64,000 nt of DNA from Terasakiella magnetica (GCA_902729415.1 CACVCF010000046.1:36305-100304), one strand, 5' to 3'. Shown: positions 36,195 to 44,945, counted from the stretch's first letter. Program-made: numbers and translations. The notes: generated by a model from the letters alone, not told the origin.

Positions 36195-36557
36195 TCATTG
36201 ACATTCGCCAATGCCGCCCACGCGGGTGCATCCCTTATTCCTGGTGCCAAGCGCGGTGGAATCGATGTTCTGGCCGGTGGATTGGATGGTGGTGGTGCCT
36301 TGAATGAGAACCTTGCCACCGGACCCACTGGCGCCCGCCCCATCCCCCCCACGAGCCGAAGAGGATGCGGCGCTGCCGCCCATCCCCGGAACAGCCATGA
36401 CAGCAGGGGCCTTGGCCACGGCATCTTCCATCCGGAAACCGCGCGGATTCGAACTGCGCGGCAGGTACTCCACATCCTCGGCCCGCGCAGCCCCAAACCA
36501 GAGCGCAAGCGGCACAGCCACAAGGAGACCTAGCCTTACTGCCTTACGAAACCGCAT
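36195..36557 (-). CDS. exported protein with one curlin-like unit and C-terminal paired-Cys motif
   Basis: 120 residues from the ATG at 36557 (GAAGG upstream; an ATG 19 codons earlier is possible but has no good ribosome site). The signal peptide ends AARA near residue 26. Gly/Ser/Ala-rich middle, then IQGTTTIQSTGQNIDSTALG, which follows the same pattern as the units at 29985-30314, and the ending NKGCTRVGGIGECQ: Cys before RVG and penultimate Cys. Its gene is 73 bases upstream of the OmpA-like gene. Confidence 0.6.
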   Translation of the reverse strand: MRFRKAVRLGLLVAVPLALWFGAARAEDVEYLPRSSNPRGFRMEDAVAKAPAVMAVPGMGGSAASSSARGGDGAGASGSGGKVLIQGTTTIQSTGQNIDSTALGTRNKGCTRVGGIGECQ

Positions 36558-36751
36558 AGCCTTCGTCGCCCACGGATGTTTTTGACCTGGGGACGATTTT
36601 ACCACTCGGCCCATAAGGTGTCTCTATACGAATCCCTATTTCCATTTAGGCCGATCAACTTCCAGTCAAAGGCGCTACACGAGACGCGATCGGCTTGGTA
36701 TCCTGTTTGGAATGCTGGCGGTCGCCAGCCGAAGTCGAGAGGGGAGATCGC

Positions 36752-38272
36752 ATGAATATGTCCGCGAAAACAGTGCGGCGCCTGGTCGCTACGGCGGCGG
36801 TAGCGTCGCTGGTCGCCAGCTGTGCCCAGCCCAATCCACAGACCGGCACCCTTGCCGCTGCTCCCAAGACTCCGGCAGCCAAGGTGCTGACCAGCTTCAC
36901 CCCGGCACTGCGCTGCATGGATGACCTGTTCCTGGCCTATGGCAAGCGCGACATCGTGCTGACTACTGCGGGCATTCCCGATTCCACCGGCAAGGTTCAG
37001 ACCGGCACCAAGGAAATGCTGATCACCGCCGTCTCACGCATGTCGATCAAGAGCAAGGCCATCACCTATATCGATTACGACACCGAGCGAAACGACCTGT
37101 TGCTCTTATTCCAAGACATTCAGCAGGCGGGCGCGGCGGGTAACCGCAAGCTGCCCAGCTATTATATCCGCGGCGCCATCACCCAGTTGGATGACAATGC
37201 CCTGGATTCCCAGCAAAGTGTCGGCTTGGCCTTCTCGTTTCTTGATCTCGGCCTGTCGCGCGATCAGGTGGTCTCCATGCTGTCGGTGGACATGAACATG
37301 GGCGAGACCACCACCCGCCAGATCCTGCCCGGCGTTAACGCCAGCAACAACATGGCCATCGTCCGTTCGGGCAAGGCCGGCGAGGCCGGCGGCAAGATCG
37401 GCAAGGCGGGTCTGAATATCAGCATGTCGCTCAACCAGAACGAAGGCGCGGGCGCCGGTGTCCGCGCCCTGATCGAATTGGGCCTGATCGAGCTGATGGG
37501 CAAGCTGACCAACGTGCCGTACTGGAAGTGTCTGGAGATCGACAAGACCAATCCCACCATGATGCAGCAGGCCCGCGACTGGTATGACGGCATGTCCGAG
37601 GCCGACCAGATCAAATTCGTCCAGCGCAAGCTGGCGGGCGCCGGGGCCTATTCCGGTCCGGTCACCGGCAACCTCGACCGCGCCACCGTGGATTCCATCA
37701 GCCGCTACAAGGCCGAGCATTCCCTGATCGCCAACGGCCGCATCGATTTCGACCTCTATTATTCGCTGCTGGACGATCAAGCGCCCGCAGCCGGGGCCGA
37801 CAGTCAGGCCGCCACGGTCACCGCCGCCCAGCGCCCGGCCTCCGGTGGTGGTGGCATGAAGGTGACCATGAACTCTGACCGCGGCAACCGCCCGATCTAC
37901 CGCCCCAACGAGGTGCTGCGCGCCGTGGCCGAACTTAGCCAGGACGGCTTCCTCTACTGCTATTACAAGGATGGCGGCGGTACCATCGCCAGGATCTTCC
38001 CCAACCGCTTCCAGCCCGACCCCTTCGTGCGCGGCGGCAAGCAGATGGGTATTCCTGGCGATAACGTACCGTTCAAGATCAAGTTCGACAAAGCCGGAGC
38101 CCGCGAGCAGGTGGCCTGCATCGGCAGCGACCGCGATATCGCCTTGCCCAGCAACCTCAAGGCGGGGGATCTGACGCCGCTGCGGGTGGGCTCGATCGAG
38201 GAGGTCGTGGCCGCCTTCAAGCAGTCCAACCCCATGGTATCCGACGCCAAGCTGGATATCGTCGTCCAGTAA
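36752..38272 (+). CDS. CsgG-like lipoprotein with peptidoglycan-binding and DUF4384 domains
   Basis: 506 residues from the ATG at 36752 (GAGGGGAG upstream). Lipobox VASLVASCAQP predicts lipidation at Cys about 27. Residues about 40-260 look CsgG-like: YYIRGAITQLDDNALDS, then a strand-rich part and VRALIELGLIELMGKLTNVPYWKC, like the CsgG C-terminal helix. About 285-340 resemble a peptidoglycan-binding domain (FVQRKLAGAGAYSGPVTGNLD). About 375-465 match DUF4384 (IYRPNEVLRAVAELSQDGFL, IARIFPNRF). CsgG forms the outer-membrane pore for curli subunits. The CsgG assignment is by eye. Confidence 0.7.
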   Translation: MNMSAKTVRRLVATAAVASLVASCAQPNPQTGTLAAAPKTPAAKVLTSFTPALRCMDDLFLAYGKRDIVLTTAGIPDSTGKVQTGTKEMLITAVSRMSIKSKAITYIDYDTERNDLLLLFQDIQQAGAAGNRKLPSYYIRGAITQLDDNALDSQQSVGLAFSFLDLGLSRDQVVSMLSVDMNMGETTTRQILPGVNASNNMAIVRSGKAGEAGGKIGKAGLNISMSLNQNEGAGAGVRALIELGLIELMGKLTNVPYWKCLEIDKTNPTMMQQARDWYDGMSEADQIKFVQRKLAGAGAYSGPVTGNLDRATVDSISRYKAEHSLIANGRIDFDLYYSLLDDQAPAAGADSQAATVTAAQRPASGGGGMKVTMNSDRGNRPIYRPNEVLRAVAELSQDGFLYCYYKDGGGTIARIFPNRFQPDPFVRGGKQMGIPGDNVPFKIKFDKAGAREQVACIGSDRDIALPSNLKAGDLTPLRVGSIEEVVAAFKQSNPMVSDAKLDIVVQ

Positions 38273-38282
38273 CATCCGGCAA

Positions 38283-38312
38283 GGGGGAGGCGCACAATTG
38301 CCCGCCTCCCCC
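38283..38312 (+). other. hairpin between the CsgG-like and HExxH-protein genes
   Basis: Perfect 10-bp stem GGGGGAGGCG / CGCCTCCCCC with a 10-base loop, starting 10 bases after the CsgG-like gene stop. No T-run, so it may be a partial terminator or an RNA-stabilising element within an operon. Confidence 0.55.
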
Positions 38313-38342
38313 GGCTATTCTTCACGCGGATGGAGGGGCAGG

Positions 38343-39236
38343 ATGCCCAATTGGCTTACTCGGTCGGCTCTTATCCTGGGTCTGCTGCTGGCGACAGGCG
38401 GCGCCAGTGCGGGCGAAGCCCCCCTGGTTCAAGAGGCGGGCTACCGCGACATCCTGGCCGCCCGCACCGAAGCCCTGCTGATTTTCCGCTATAGCGCCAA
38501 TCCCGACATCATGGTCATGGATATTCCCACCCTGGCCCAGCAAGGCGAGATGTTCAACCGTATGGTGGCGCTGATCGAGCGCATGGGTGCGTCGCGGGTC
38601 AAGGTCATGAACAATGACGAGTTGGCCGAGTATGTCCGCTCGGTGGGTAAGACCGCCGCCACATTCGCCTTCGGCAACGACTTCCGGTCATCCGAGATGG
38701 TGATATTCTTCAACTTGGCCGCCCATGGCCAGGTTGAATTGAACGAGCAAGAGCAATTGCTCCGCCGCTTCTTGCTGGATCAGCGCATGGTGATGGAAAA
38801 ATTCGGCTTTCTCCAGGTGGCGGGTCATGATCGGATCATCTTGTCGGTGCCTCAGGAGCAGGCTCAGACCCTGGATAACGGCAACACCCTGCGCATCACC
38901 GCGCGCGCGCGCGACACTATTTTACGGCACGAATTATCCCACGGCGAATACTACACCAACCGCTATTACGCCGATTATTGCCGCCAGTTCTGGCGCACCG
39001 TCATGTCGGCGCAGGAACGGGCCGCCTTCCGCAAGTTCCTTGCCGGGCGGAATTACGATACCGACAACGACGAGATGATGATCAACGAAACCCAGGCCTA
39101 TCTGATCCATACGCCCGACCCTGGGGCTTTCTCGCCGCAGGCGGCGGGCCTCGCCCCTGCAGCCATTGATGGTCTGCGGCAAAAATTCATGGCAGGCAAC
39201 CCCCCATCCCCGTTGTTTGCCGACGTGTCACGATAG
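38343..39236 (+). CDS. exported putative zinc metalloprotease (HExxH)
   Basis: 297 residues from the ATG at 38343 (GGAGGGG upstream). The signal peptide ends GASA near residue 23. A zinc-binding HELSH lies in TILRHELSHGEYYTNRYY near residue 200, and a candidate third ligand Glu 40-50 residues later in MMINETQAYLIHTP. The family was not recognised; the layout fits gluzincins. Located directly downstream of the CsgG-like lipoprotein, so it may process exported proteins of this locus (inference). It has a Cys in YADYCRQFW. Confidence 0.6.
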   Translation: MPNWLTRSALILGLLLATGGASAGEAPLVQEAGYRDILAARTEALLIFRYSANPDIMVMDIPTLAQQGEMFNRMVALIERMGASRVKVMNNDELAEYVRSVGKTAATFAFGNDFRSSEMVIFFNLAAHGQVELNEQEQLLRRFLLDQRMVMEKFGFLQVAGHDRIILSVPQEQAQTLDNGNTLRITARARDTILRHELSHGEYYTNRYYADYCRQFWRTVMSAQERAAFRKFLAGRNYDTDNDEMMINETQAYLIHTPDPGAFSPQAAGLAPAAIDGLRQKFMAGNPPSPLFADVSR

Positions 39237-39274
39237 AGACTGACCTTGAGGGTGTCGGATATGAGGGGGCAGGC

Positions 39275-40045
39275 ATGTGGCTTGAAGTGGACAACCGGCG
39301 GGTTTTCGCCGCCACCGGTCGACGCGTATTCAATCCCCATCAGCCGGTAACGGTTCTGGTTCATGGCGCGGGCGGCGACCATTCGGTCTGGGATATCCAG
39401 GCCGAGGGACTTGCCGTGGCGGGCCGCGCGGTATTGGCGTTCGATCTTCCCGGCCATGGCCAATCCGAAGGGCCTGCGCTCGCCACCATCGACGCCATGG
39501 CCGATTGGCTGATCCTGGCCCTGGCAGCCGCCGGAGCCAAGGACGCCTGTTTCGCAGGTCATTCCATGGGCGCCCTGGTGGTGATGGCCGCCGCCGCCCG
39601 CCACCCCTGGCGGGTGACGACCATCGCCCTGCTGGGAGCCGCCGCCGCCATGCCGGTGCATGAGGGGTTGCTGAAGGCGGCGGCTGACGACCTTGCCACG
39701 GCCAGCGCCATGATTTCCGCCTGGGCCTTTGCCACAGAACCGCCGCCCGCCGCCGCTCTGATCGAAAACAACTGCGCCTTGCTGGCCCGCTCGGCCCCCG
39801 GCGTTCTTCACGCTGATCTGGCCGCCTGCAACACCTTCACCGATGGCGCGCGCAAAGCCACCGCCATCGGCTGCCCCACCACGGTGGTGATCGGCAATCA
39901 GGACCGCATGTGCCCCAGCAAGGCCAGCCTTGCCCTGACCCAGGTCATTCCCGGCGCTAAATCGGTGATGCTGGAAAAATGCGGCCACATGATGATGGCC
40001 GAGTACCCCGACCAGATCCTCGACGTGCTGATCAGGGCCTGCTGA
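39275..40045 (+). CDS. alpha/beta-fold hydrolase
   Basis: 256 residues, cytoplasmic. Oxyanion segment VLVHGAGGDHSVW near residue 29, nucleophile elbow FAGHSMGALV near residue 95, Asp in VIGNQDRMCP and catalytic His in EKCGHMMMAEYP near the C terminus, so the triad is complete. Substrate unknown. It lies 38 bases downstream of the HExxH protein and may share its transcript, but nothing ties it functionally to that locus. The gap 40046-40185 to the convergent prk gene shows nothing. Confidence 0.85.
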   Translation: MWLEVDNRRVFAATGRRVFNPHQPVTVLVHGAGGDHSVWDIQAEGLAVAGRAVLAFDLPGHGQSEGPALATIDAMADWLILALAAAGAKDACFAGHSMGALVVMAAAARHPWRVTTIALLGAAAAMPVHEGLLKAAADDLATASAMISAWAFATEPPPAAALIENNCALLARSAPGVLHADLAACNTFTDGARKATAIGCPTTVVIGNQDRMCPSKASLALTQVIPGAKSVMLEKCGHMMMAEYPDQILDVLIRAC

Positions 40046-40185
40046 TCAGCACGTGCGGGCCTGGCCTCGAGACCATATCGGCGAAGCAGCGCGCGGTGTC
40101 GTAAGATGTCTTGTCAGTCCGCGTGAAAGGGGCGCAGAACACCTGAAAAGGCAGCACAGGGAATGGGAGAAAGCCAGCGGAGCGG

Positions 40186-41079
40186 TTACCCCAGCAGCGC
40201 CCGGCGATCCTCCATGATCCGGCGCAGCATGGGAGTCAGAATCAGCTCCATGGCCAGTCCCATCTTGCCGCCGGGGACCACGATGGTGTTGCGGCGGCTC
40301 ATCCACGAATCCTTCAGCATCTGAAGCAGGAAGGGAAAATCGACCCGGAAGCGGTCGGGCTTCCTGAAGCGGATCACCACCAGACTTTCATCGGCGGTGG
40401 GAATGTCGCGGGCGATGATGGGATCGGAGGTATCGACGATCGGCACCCGCTGGAAATTGATATCAGTCAGCTTGAACTGGGGCACGATGTAGTGAACATA
40501 GTCGTGCATGCGGCGCAAGATGGTATCCATCACCGCTTCTTCCGAATAGCCGCGCTGGTTGGTGTCGCGGTGAATCTTCTGAATCCATTCCAGATTGATC
40601 ACCGGCACCACGCCGATCTTCAGGTCCACATGCTGGGCCACATTGATGTCGCGGGTGGCGACGCAGCCGTGCAAGCCCTCATAGAACAGGCAATCGGTGT
40701 CTTCGGGCAAATCCTCCCATGGGGTGAACTCCCCCGATCCAACCCCGAGATGGGCGAAACCAGCGGCTTCGTCGTCATTGTGAACATAGAGGCGGCGGCG
40801 GCCGCGCCCGCTTTCGCCATAAGTGGCGAACAACCCCTCCAACTCGGCGAACAGATTGGCCTCGGGGCCGAAATGGCTGAAGGTGCGGCTGCCCTTCTTC
40901 TCGGCCTCGCCCATCACCCGCTGTATATCGCTCCGGTTATAGCGGTGAAAGCTGTCGCCCTCGATGATGGCGGGTTTGATGCCTTCGCGCCGGAACATAT
41001 GCTCGAACGCTTCTTTGACCGTGCTGGTTCCGGCCCCGGACGAGCCGGTAACGGCAATGACGGGATGTTTTCTGGACAC
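40186..41079 (-). CDS. prk: phosphoribulokinase
   Basis: 297 residues, the length of the proteobacterial octameric enzyme. Phosphorylates ribulose 5-phosphate to ribulose 1,5-bisphosphate in the Calvin cycle. P-loop AVTGSSGAGTSTV at about residues 9-21, substrate segment IEGDSFHRYNR, catalytic region LFYEGLHGCVA and the C-terminal VVPGGKMGLAMELILTP. It begins 14 bases after the form II RuBisCO gene, so the two are co-transcribed. Confidence 0.96.
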   Translation of the reverse strand: MSRKHPVIAVTGSSGAGTSTVKEAFEHMFRREGIKPAIIEGDSFHRYNRSDIQRVMGEAEKKGSRTFSHFGPEANLFAELEGLFATYGESGRGRRRLYVHNDDEAAGFAHLGVGSGEFTPWEDLPEDTDCLFYEGLHGCVATRDINVAQHVDLKIGVVPVINLEWIQKIHRDTNQRGYSEEAVMDTILRRMHDYVHYIVPQFKLTDINFQRVPIVDTSDPIIARDIPTADESLVVIRFRKPDRFRVDFPFLLQMLKDSWMSRRNTIVVPGGKMGLAMELILTPMLRRIMEDRRALLG

Positions 41080-41093
41080 GCTTGCGCCTCTTG

Positions 41094-42515
41094 TTAGAAC
41101 CTGGGGCCACTCCGAGAGGGCAGCGGCCCCGTACCTTCGTCCGGCAGCCGCAGCCCTTGGCGCCAGCCGGGATAGAACCGGTCGGCATCGGCGGGGAAAG
41201 AGGCGAAGGCTCCCTTCAACTCGGGATGGTCCTTGGCATAATCCACCAGATCGATACCCTCGATCCAGGCTTGGTGGGCCTGACGCAGCGACAAAGCTCC
41301 CGCCACCGGGCCGTCACGATGGCCGAAAGCGCCGCCGCCCGAAGTCTGAATCACATTCGAGTGGCCGAGATTGCTGAAGAATCCAGGCAAGCGCAACGCA
41401 TTCATTCCGCCCGAGATGATGGGGGTGCAGGCTTTCATACCCTGCCAATCCTGAAGGTAGAATGGCCCGCTGGCAATATCGCGCTCCAGCATATAGGCCA
41501 CCATCTTCTCGCCGGGCTCGCCCTCCATCTTGCCATAGCCCATGGTGCCGGTATGGATGCCGCTGGCTCCGATCAGGCGCGCCATTTTCATGTGAACCAG
41601 CACGGTATAGCCGCGCTTGGACTGGGCCGACGTCACCGCCCCATGCCCGGCGCGGTGATAGTGCAGGAACTGGGCGGGGAAATTGCGGCGGCAGGTGGTT
41701 ACCGCCGTCGGCCCCGCCACATAGCCATCGACCAGAAAAGCCACATGGGCGGCGTTCTCGGCGAAGGTCTCCAGGATGAACTGGCCGCGCGCAATCATCT
41801 CGGCGGGGTCATCGGCGGTAATATTGGCCGAAAACAGCTTGGGCTGGCCGGTCTCGTCCTGAGCCCGCCTCATGGCATCGGCCACCAGCATCATGGTCTG
41901 CTTGAACGGAGCGAAGACCTGATTGCCCTGGGGCTCATCGTTCTTGATGAAGTCGCCGCCCAGCCAGAACTGGTGGCAGGCATCGGCGAAAGGCTGGGGG
42001 CGCAGGCCCAGCTTGGGCTTGATGATGGTGCCCACCACCATGCCGCCATTGTCCTGGGGCCGTCCCAGCACCCGCCACATATCGGTGATATTGCAGGCAG
42101 GGCCGTCGAACAGCCGGAGGAATCCGGGCGGAACGTAGAAATCCACCATCTTGGCGTAATCCACGTCCGACATGCCCTGATTGTTGCCGATGGTCAACGT
42201 CAGGAACGAGGCGATCATGGCGCGGCCGTCGATGATGTTGCGATCGAACAGGTCGACGGGATAGGCGATCTTCATCACCTCGGCCGCCTCGTCCACCTCA
42301 TAGACGATGGCATCGATGCCACGGGTGAAGTCGTCGGTGGTGCAGACCTCTACATTGGTGCCGGTAGAGGATTCGGCGGCGAAATGGGCGGCGGTGGCGA
42401 GGTAGCCATGGCCCGCCTTGGGCTTCATGCGATAGGCGCAAAGAACATGCCGCCCGCCCGCGATCAGGTCGTCTTCACGAAGCGCCAGATTGGCATACCG
42501 CTTGGATTGATCCAT
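41094..42515 (-). CDS. cbbM: ribulose-1,5-bisphosphate carboxylase/oxygenase, form II large subunit
   Basis: 473 residues from the ATG at 42515 (N terminus [14 protein letters not shown]; the open frame extends 30 codons further without support). It is very like the R. rubrum form II enzyme. The carbamylated Lys and metal ligands are in [13 protein letters not shown], loop 6 in [10 protein letters not shown], and phosphate-binding segments in [12 protein letters not shown] and [12 protein letters not shown]. No small-subunit gene is present, as expected for form II. CO2 fixation partner of prk; no cbbR regulator adjacent. Confidence 0.97.
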   Translation of the reverse strand: MDQSKRYANLALREDDLIAGGRHVLCAYRMKPKAGHGYLATAAHFAAESSTGTNVEVCTTDDFTRGIDAIVYEVDEAAEVMKIAYPVDLFDRNIIDGRAMIASFLTLTIGNNQGMSDVDYAKMVDFYVPPGFLRLFDGPACNITDMWRVLGRPQDNGGMVVGTIIKPKLGLRPQPFADACHQFWLGGDFIKNDEPQGNQVFAPFKQTMMLVADAMRRAQDETGQPKLFSANITADDPAEMIARGQFILETFAENAAHVAFLVDGYVAGPTAVTTCRRNFPAQFLHYHRAGHGAVTSAQSKRGYTVLVHMKMARLIGASGIHTGTMGYGKMEGEPGEKMVAYMLERDIASGPFYLQDWQGMKACTPIISGGMNALRLPGFFSNLGHSNVIQTSGGGAFGHRDGPVAGALSLRQAHQAWIEGIDLVDYAKDHPELKGAFASFPADADRFYPGWRQGLRLPDEGTGPLPSRSGPRF

Positions 42516-42629
42516 GTCCCGCTGTCTCCCCTGGCGGCGCGACCCTCCATTCGGAGTGGCGTTTGCCCCACTCTGCCTCCCGGCGCACGGCGCGGGAACA
42601 CCCATGCGGGGAGGCGGTGGAATTGCTTG

Positions 42630-42647
42630 GGTAGGGTTTTGCCTACC
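42630..42647. promoter_or_regulatory. inverted repeat upstream of cbbM
   Basis: GGTAGG-N6-CCTACC, 115 bases upstream of the cbbM start and 13 bases downstream of the dCMP deaminase stop. It could be an operator for the RuBisCO operon or a weak terminator hairpin for the deaminase gene. The rest of 42516-42660 shows nothing. Confidence 0.3.
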
Positions 42648-42660
42648 TGACTGCCGCGCG

Positions 42661-43086
42661 CTATGGCTCTACGGCGACGCCGGATTCCGCGAACATAACC
42701 TTGGCGGTCTCGAATTCCTCGGCCGGCATGGAGGTGGTGCCGTCACCCACTGCGATCTTCGACACCCCCGCCTGGATCAGGCTGCGGGCGCAGCGCGAGC
42801 ACGGATAATGGGTGACATAGACAGTGCAGCCCTTGAGGCTGACCCCGACCCGCGCCGCATGGGCCACCAGATTCTCCTCGGCATGGGAGGTCCAGAGATA
42901 TTTGGCCGGGCGCTCCATGCGCTCGGGCCGGTCCTCGACCCCGCGCGGCAGACCGTTATAGCCGGTGGCGCGGATCTCGCCGTCCGGCCCCACTGCCACC
43001 GCCCCCACCTGGGTGCTGGGATCCTTGGACTTGCTCGCCGCATGGCGGGCGAAGCCCATAAAGTACTCGGGCCAGCTCATGGTCAT
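42661..43086 (-). CDS. deoxycytidylate (dCMP) deaminase, cytidine/deoxycytidylate deaminase family
   Basis: 141 residues from the ATG at 43086 (a TTG two codons earlier would overlap the hemN stop; another ATG lies at 43080). Zinc-binding signature: HAEEN (His and catalytic Glu, about residue 70) and [11 protein letters not shown] (two Cys, about 95). This motif set is that of ComEB/Dcd-type deaminases making dUMP for thymidylate synthesis. A RibD or tRNA-adenosine role is less likely given [20 protein letters not shown]. It follows hemN directly. Confidence 0.85.
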   Translation of the reverse strand: MTMSWPEYFMGFARHAASKSKDPSTQVGAVAVGPDGEIRATGYNGLPRGVEDRPERMERPAKYLWTSHAEENLVAHAARVGVSLKGCTVYVTHYPCSRCARSLIQAGVSKIAVGDGTTSMPAEEFETAKVMFAESGVAVEP

Positions 43087-43088
43087 GG

Positions 43089-44444
43089 TCAAACCGCCTT
43101 GGAATGGCGCTGCTCGCCCGCTTTCAGATAGCGGTCGAAGGCGGCGCAGACGGCGCGGACCAGGGTACGGCCTTCGTCGGTGACGAAAACCCGGTGTCCC
43201 TCGACGCGGGCCAGCCCATCGGCCACCAGACCGCCCAGGCTGTCCAGCTCGGCGGCGAATTGACCGCCATCGACGCCATGACGCCCGGCCACCACGTCCA
43301 GGTCGATCTCGAGATCACACATCAGGCGCTCGATGATCTCGCGGCGCAGGCGGTCGTCGTCGCTGATGGCAATCCCGCGCGAGGTGCCGAGGCGGCCAGC
43401 GGCGACGCTGCGCTGATAGGCGTGGACCTCGCCCTCGTTGACCACATAGCCCTGGGGCAGCGAGCCGATGCCCGAAGCGCCGAAACCGATCAGGGTGGTG
43501 GCGCTGTCGGTGGTATAGCCCTGGAAGTTGCGGTGCAGCCGTTTGTCCCGCAGTGCGATGGCCATGGCGTCGTCGGGGGCGGCGAAATGGTCGAGGCCGA
43601 TCTGAACATAGCCATGGGTCTCGGTCAGCAGGCGGCAGCCCTGCTCGTATTGCTGCCAGCGGGTGTTGGTGTCGGGAAGGGATTCTTCCGGGATCAGATT
43701 TTGGTGCTTTTTCATCCACGGCACATGGGCATAGCCGAACAAGGCGATCCGGCGCGGCTTGAAGCCGGTGACCGACCTGTCGATGGTGGCCAGCAGGCCG
43801 TCCAGGGTCTGGTACGGCAAGCCATAGATCAGATCGATATTGACCTCGGGCACGCCGTATTGCCCCAGCCAGTTCACCACCCGCTCGGTGACCTCGTAGG
43901 GCTGGATGCGGTTGATGGCCTGCTGCACCTTGGGGTCGAGATCCTGCACCCCGATGGAGGCCCGCGTCACCCCCGCCCCGGCCATGGCCTTGACATAGGC
44001 CTCGTCGGCGGTACGCGGATCGAGTTCTACCGCCACCTCGGCGCCGTCCTTCAACAAGAAGCGGCTTTTCAGCAGGTCGACGGTCTTGACGAAGTCCTCG
44101 GGCGTCAGAATGGTCGGGCTGCCGCCACCGAAATGGATGTGACGCGCCGTCATGCGGGTAGGCAGCGCCTCGGCCACCAGTTCGACCTCGCGCCACAGGG
44201 CGTCCATATAGGCCGCCACCGGGGCATAGCGCTTGGTGATCTTGGTGTGACAGCCGCAGAACCAGCACATCTCGGCGCAAAAGGCGATGTGGAGGTAAAG
44301 CGACAGCTCCAGCTTGGGATCAATGCCGCCCAGCCACTCGCCATAGGTCTCGGACGTGACGCCGGGATGGAAATGGGGCGCGGTGGGATAGGAGGTATAG
44401 CGGGGAACCCGAAGGTCGTATTTAGCCGCAAGCTCGGGGCGCAT
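43089..44444 (-). CDS. hemN: oxygen-independent coproporphyrinogen III dehydrogenase
   Basis: 451 residues from the ATG at 44444 (a TTG two codons earlier is possible). Radical-SAM enzyme for heme synthesis without oxygen. The [4Fe-4S]-binding Cys pattern is in FCAEMCWFCGCH (about residue 60), the glycine-rich SAM segment in HFGGGSPTIL and the HemN region in IDLIYGLPYQT. The N terminus ELAAKYDLRVPRYTSYPTAPH is that of true HemN rather than HemW. Fits anaerobic growth. Confidence 0.95.
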   Translation of the reverse strand: MRPELAAKYDLRVPRYTSYPTAPHFHPGVTSETYGEWLGGIDPKLELSLYLHIAFCAEMCWFCGCHTKITKRYAPVAAYMDALWREVELVAEALPTRMTARHIHFGGGSPTILTPEDFVKTVDLLKSRFLLKDGAEVAVELDPRTADEAYVKAMAGAGVTRASIGVQDLDPKVQQAINRIQPYEVTERVVNWLGQYGVPEVNIDLIYGLPYQTLDGLLATIDRSVTGFKPRRIALFGYAHVPWMKKHQNLIPEESLPDTNTRWQQYEQGCRLLTETHGYVQIGLDHFAAPDDAMAIALRDKRLHRNFQGYTTDSATTLIGFGASGIGSLPQGYVVNEGEVHAYQRSVAAGRLGTSRGIAISDDDRLRREIIERLMCDLEIDLDVVAGRHGVDGGQFAAELDSLGGLVADGLARVEGHRVFVTDEGRTLVRAVCAAFDRYLKAGEQRHSKAV

Positions 44445-44514
44445 GAACAAAAATCCTGGTGAAGCCGGGTTGGAACCCTACTCCCCCGGGGCACGATTTG
44501 GCAACACCACGGGA

Positions 44515-44945
44515 TCAAGGGGTATTCAAGGAGGGCCGAAGCGACTCGATCGCCTGCCTGAGCGCCCGCAAACGCTGAAGAGCCTCCTCCACATCGGCCC
44601 CGTCTGCCCCCAACCCGCCGCCGAGATCAGGATAGCGCGTGACAATGGCCCACTCGGTCACCGGACTGAACCACCCCACCTGCTCGGCCAAATCCGGATA
44701 CAGCGCCGCGGATTGTTTGGCCAAGGCTTCTAGATCATGGGAACGCGGCGCCTTGGCCGCCGCCGATATCAACAACCCTTTAAGGATCTTTTCCGCCGCC
44801 TGCTGACAGTGAAAGGCGGCAGGGTCAATCAAGGGTGGACGGCGGCAAGGCTCAAGGCAACCACCCGGATATCCTCGTCCGCCTTGGCGAACCAGCGGCC
44901 CGCCTCGTCCCATTGGGTCAGTGCCTGCGGATCAGCTTCGCTCAT
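44515..44945 (-). pseudogene. HEPN-domain protein, frameshifted
   Basis: The frame beginning at the ATG at 44945 (MSEADPQALTQWDEAGRWFA ...) reads 38 codons to a TGA at 44831-44829. The continuation in another frame encodes IDPAAFHCQQAAEKILKGLL and PRSHDLEALAKQ, the core of a HEPN domain. One missing base after a CCC near 44832-44835 explains the break. HEPN proteins pair with small nucleotidyltransferases as toxin-antitoxin or defence pairs; the partner gene overlaps by 14 bases. It is either a real loss of function or a sequencing error. Confidence 0.75.

Noticed and set aside
38909..38922. short run of alternating C and G
   Set aside because: Encodes Thr-Ala-Arg-Ala-Arg-Asp in the HExxH-protein gene; expected by chance in high-GC coding DNA.
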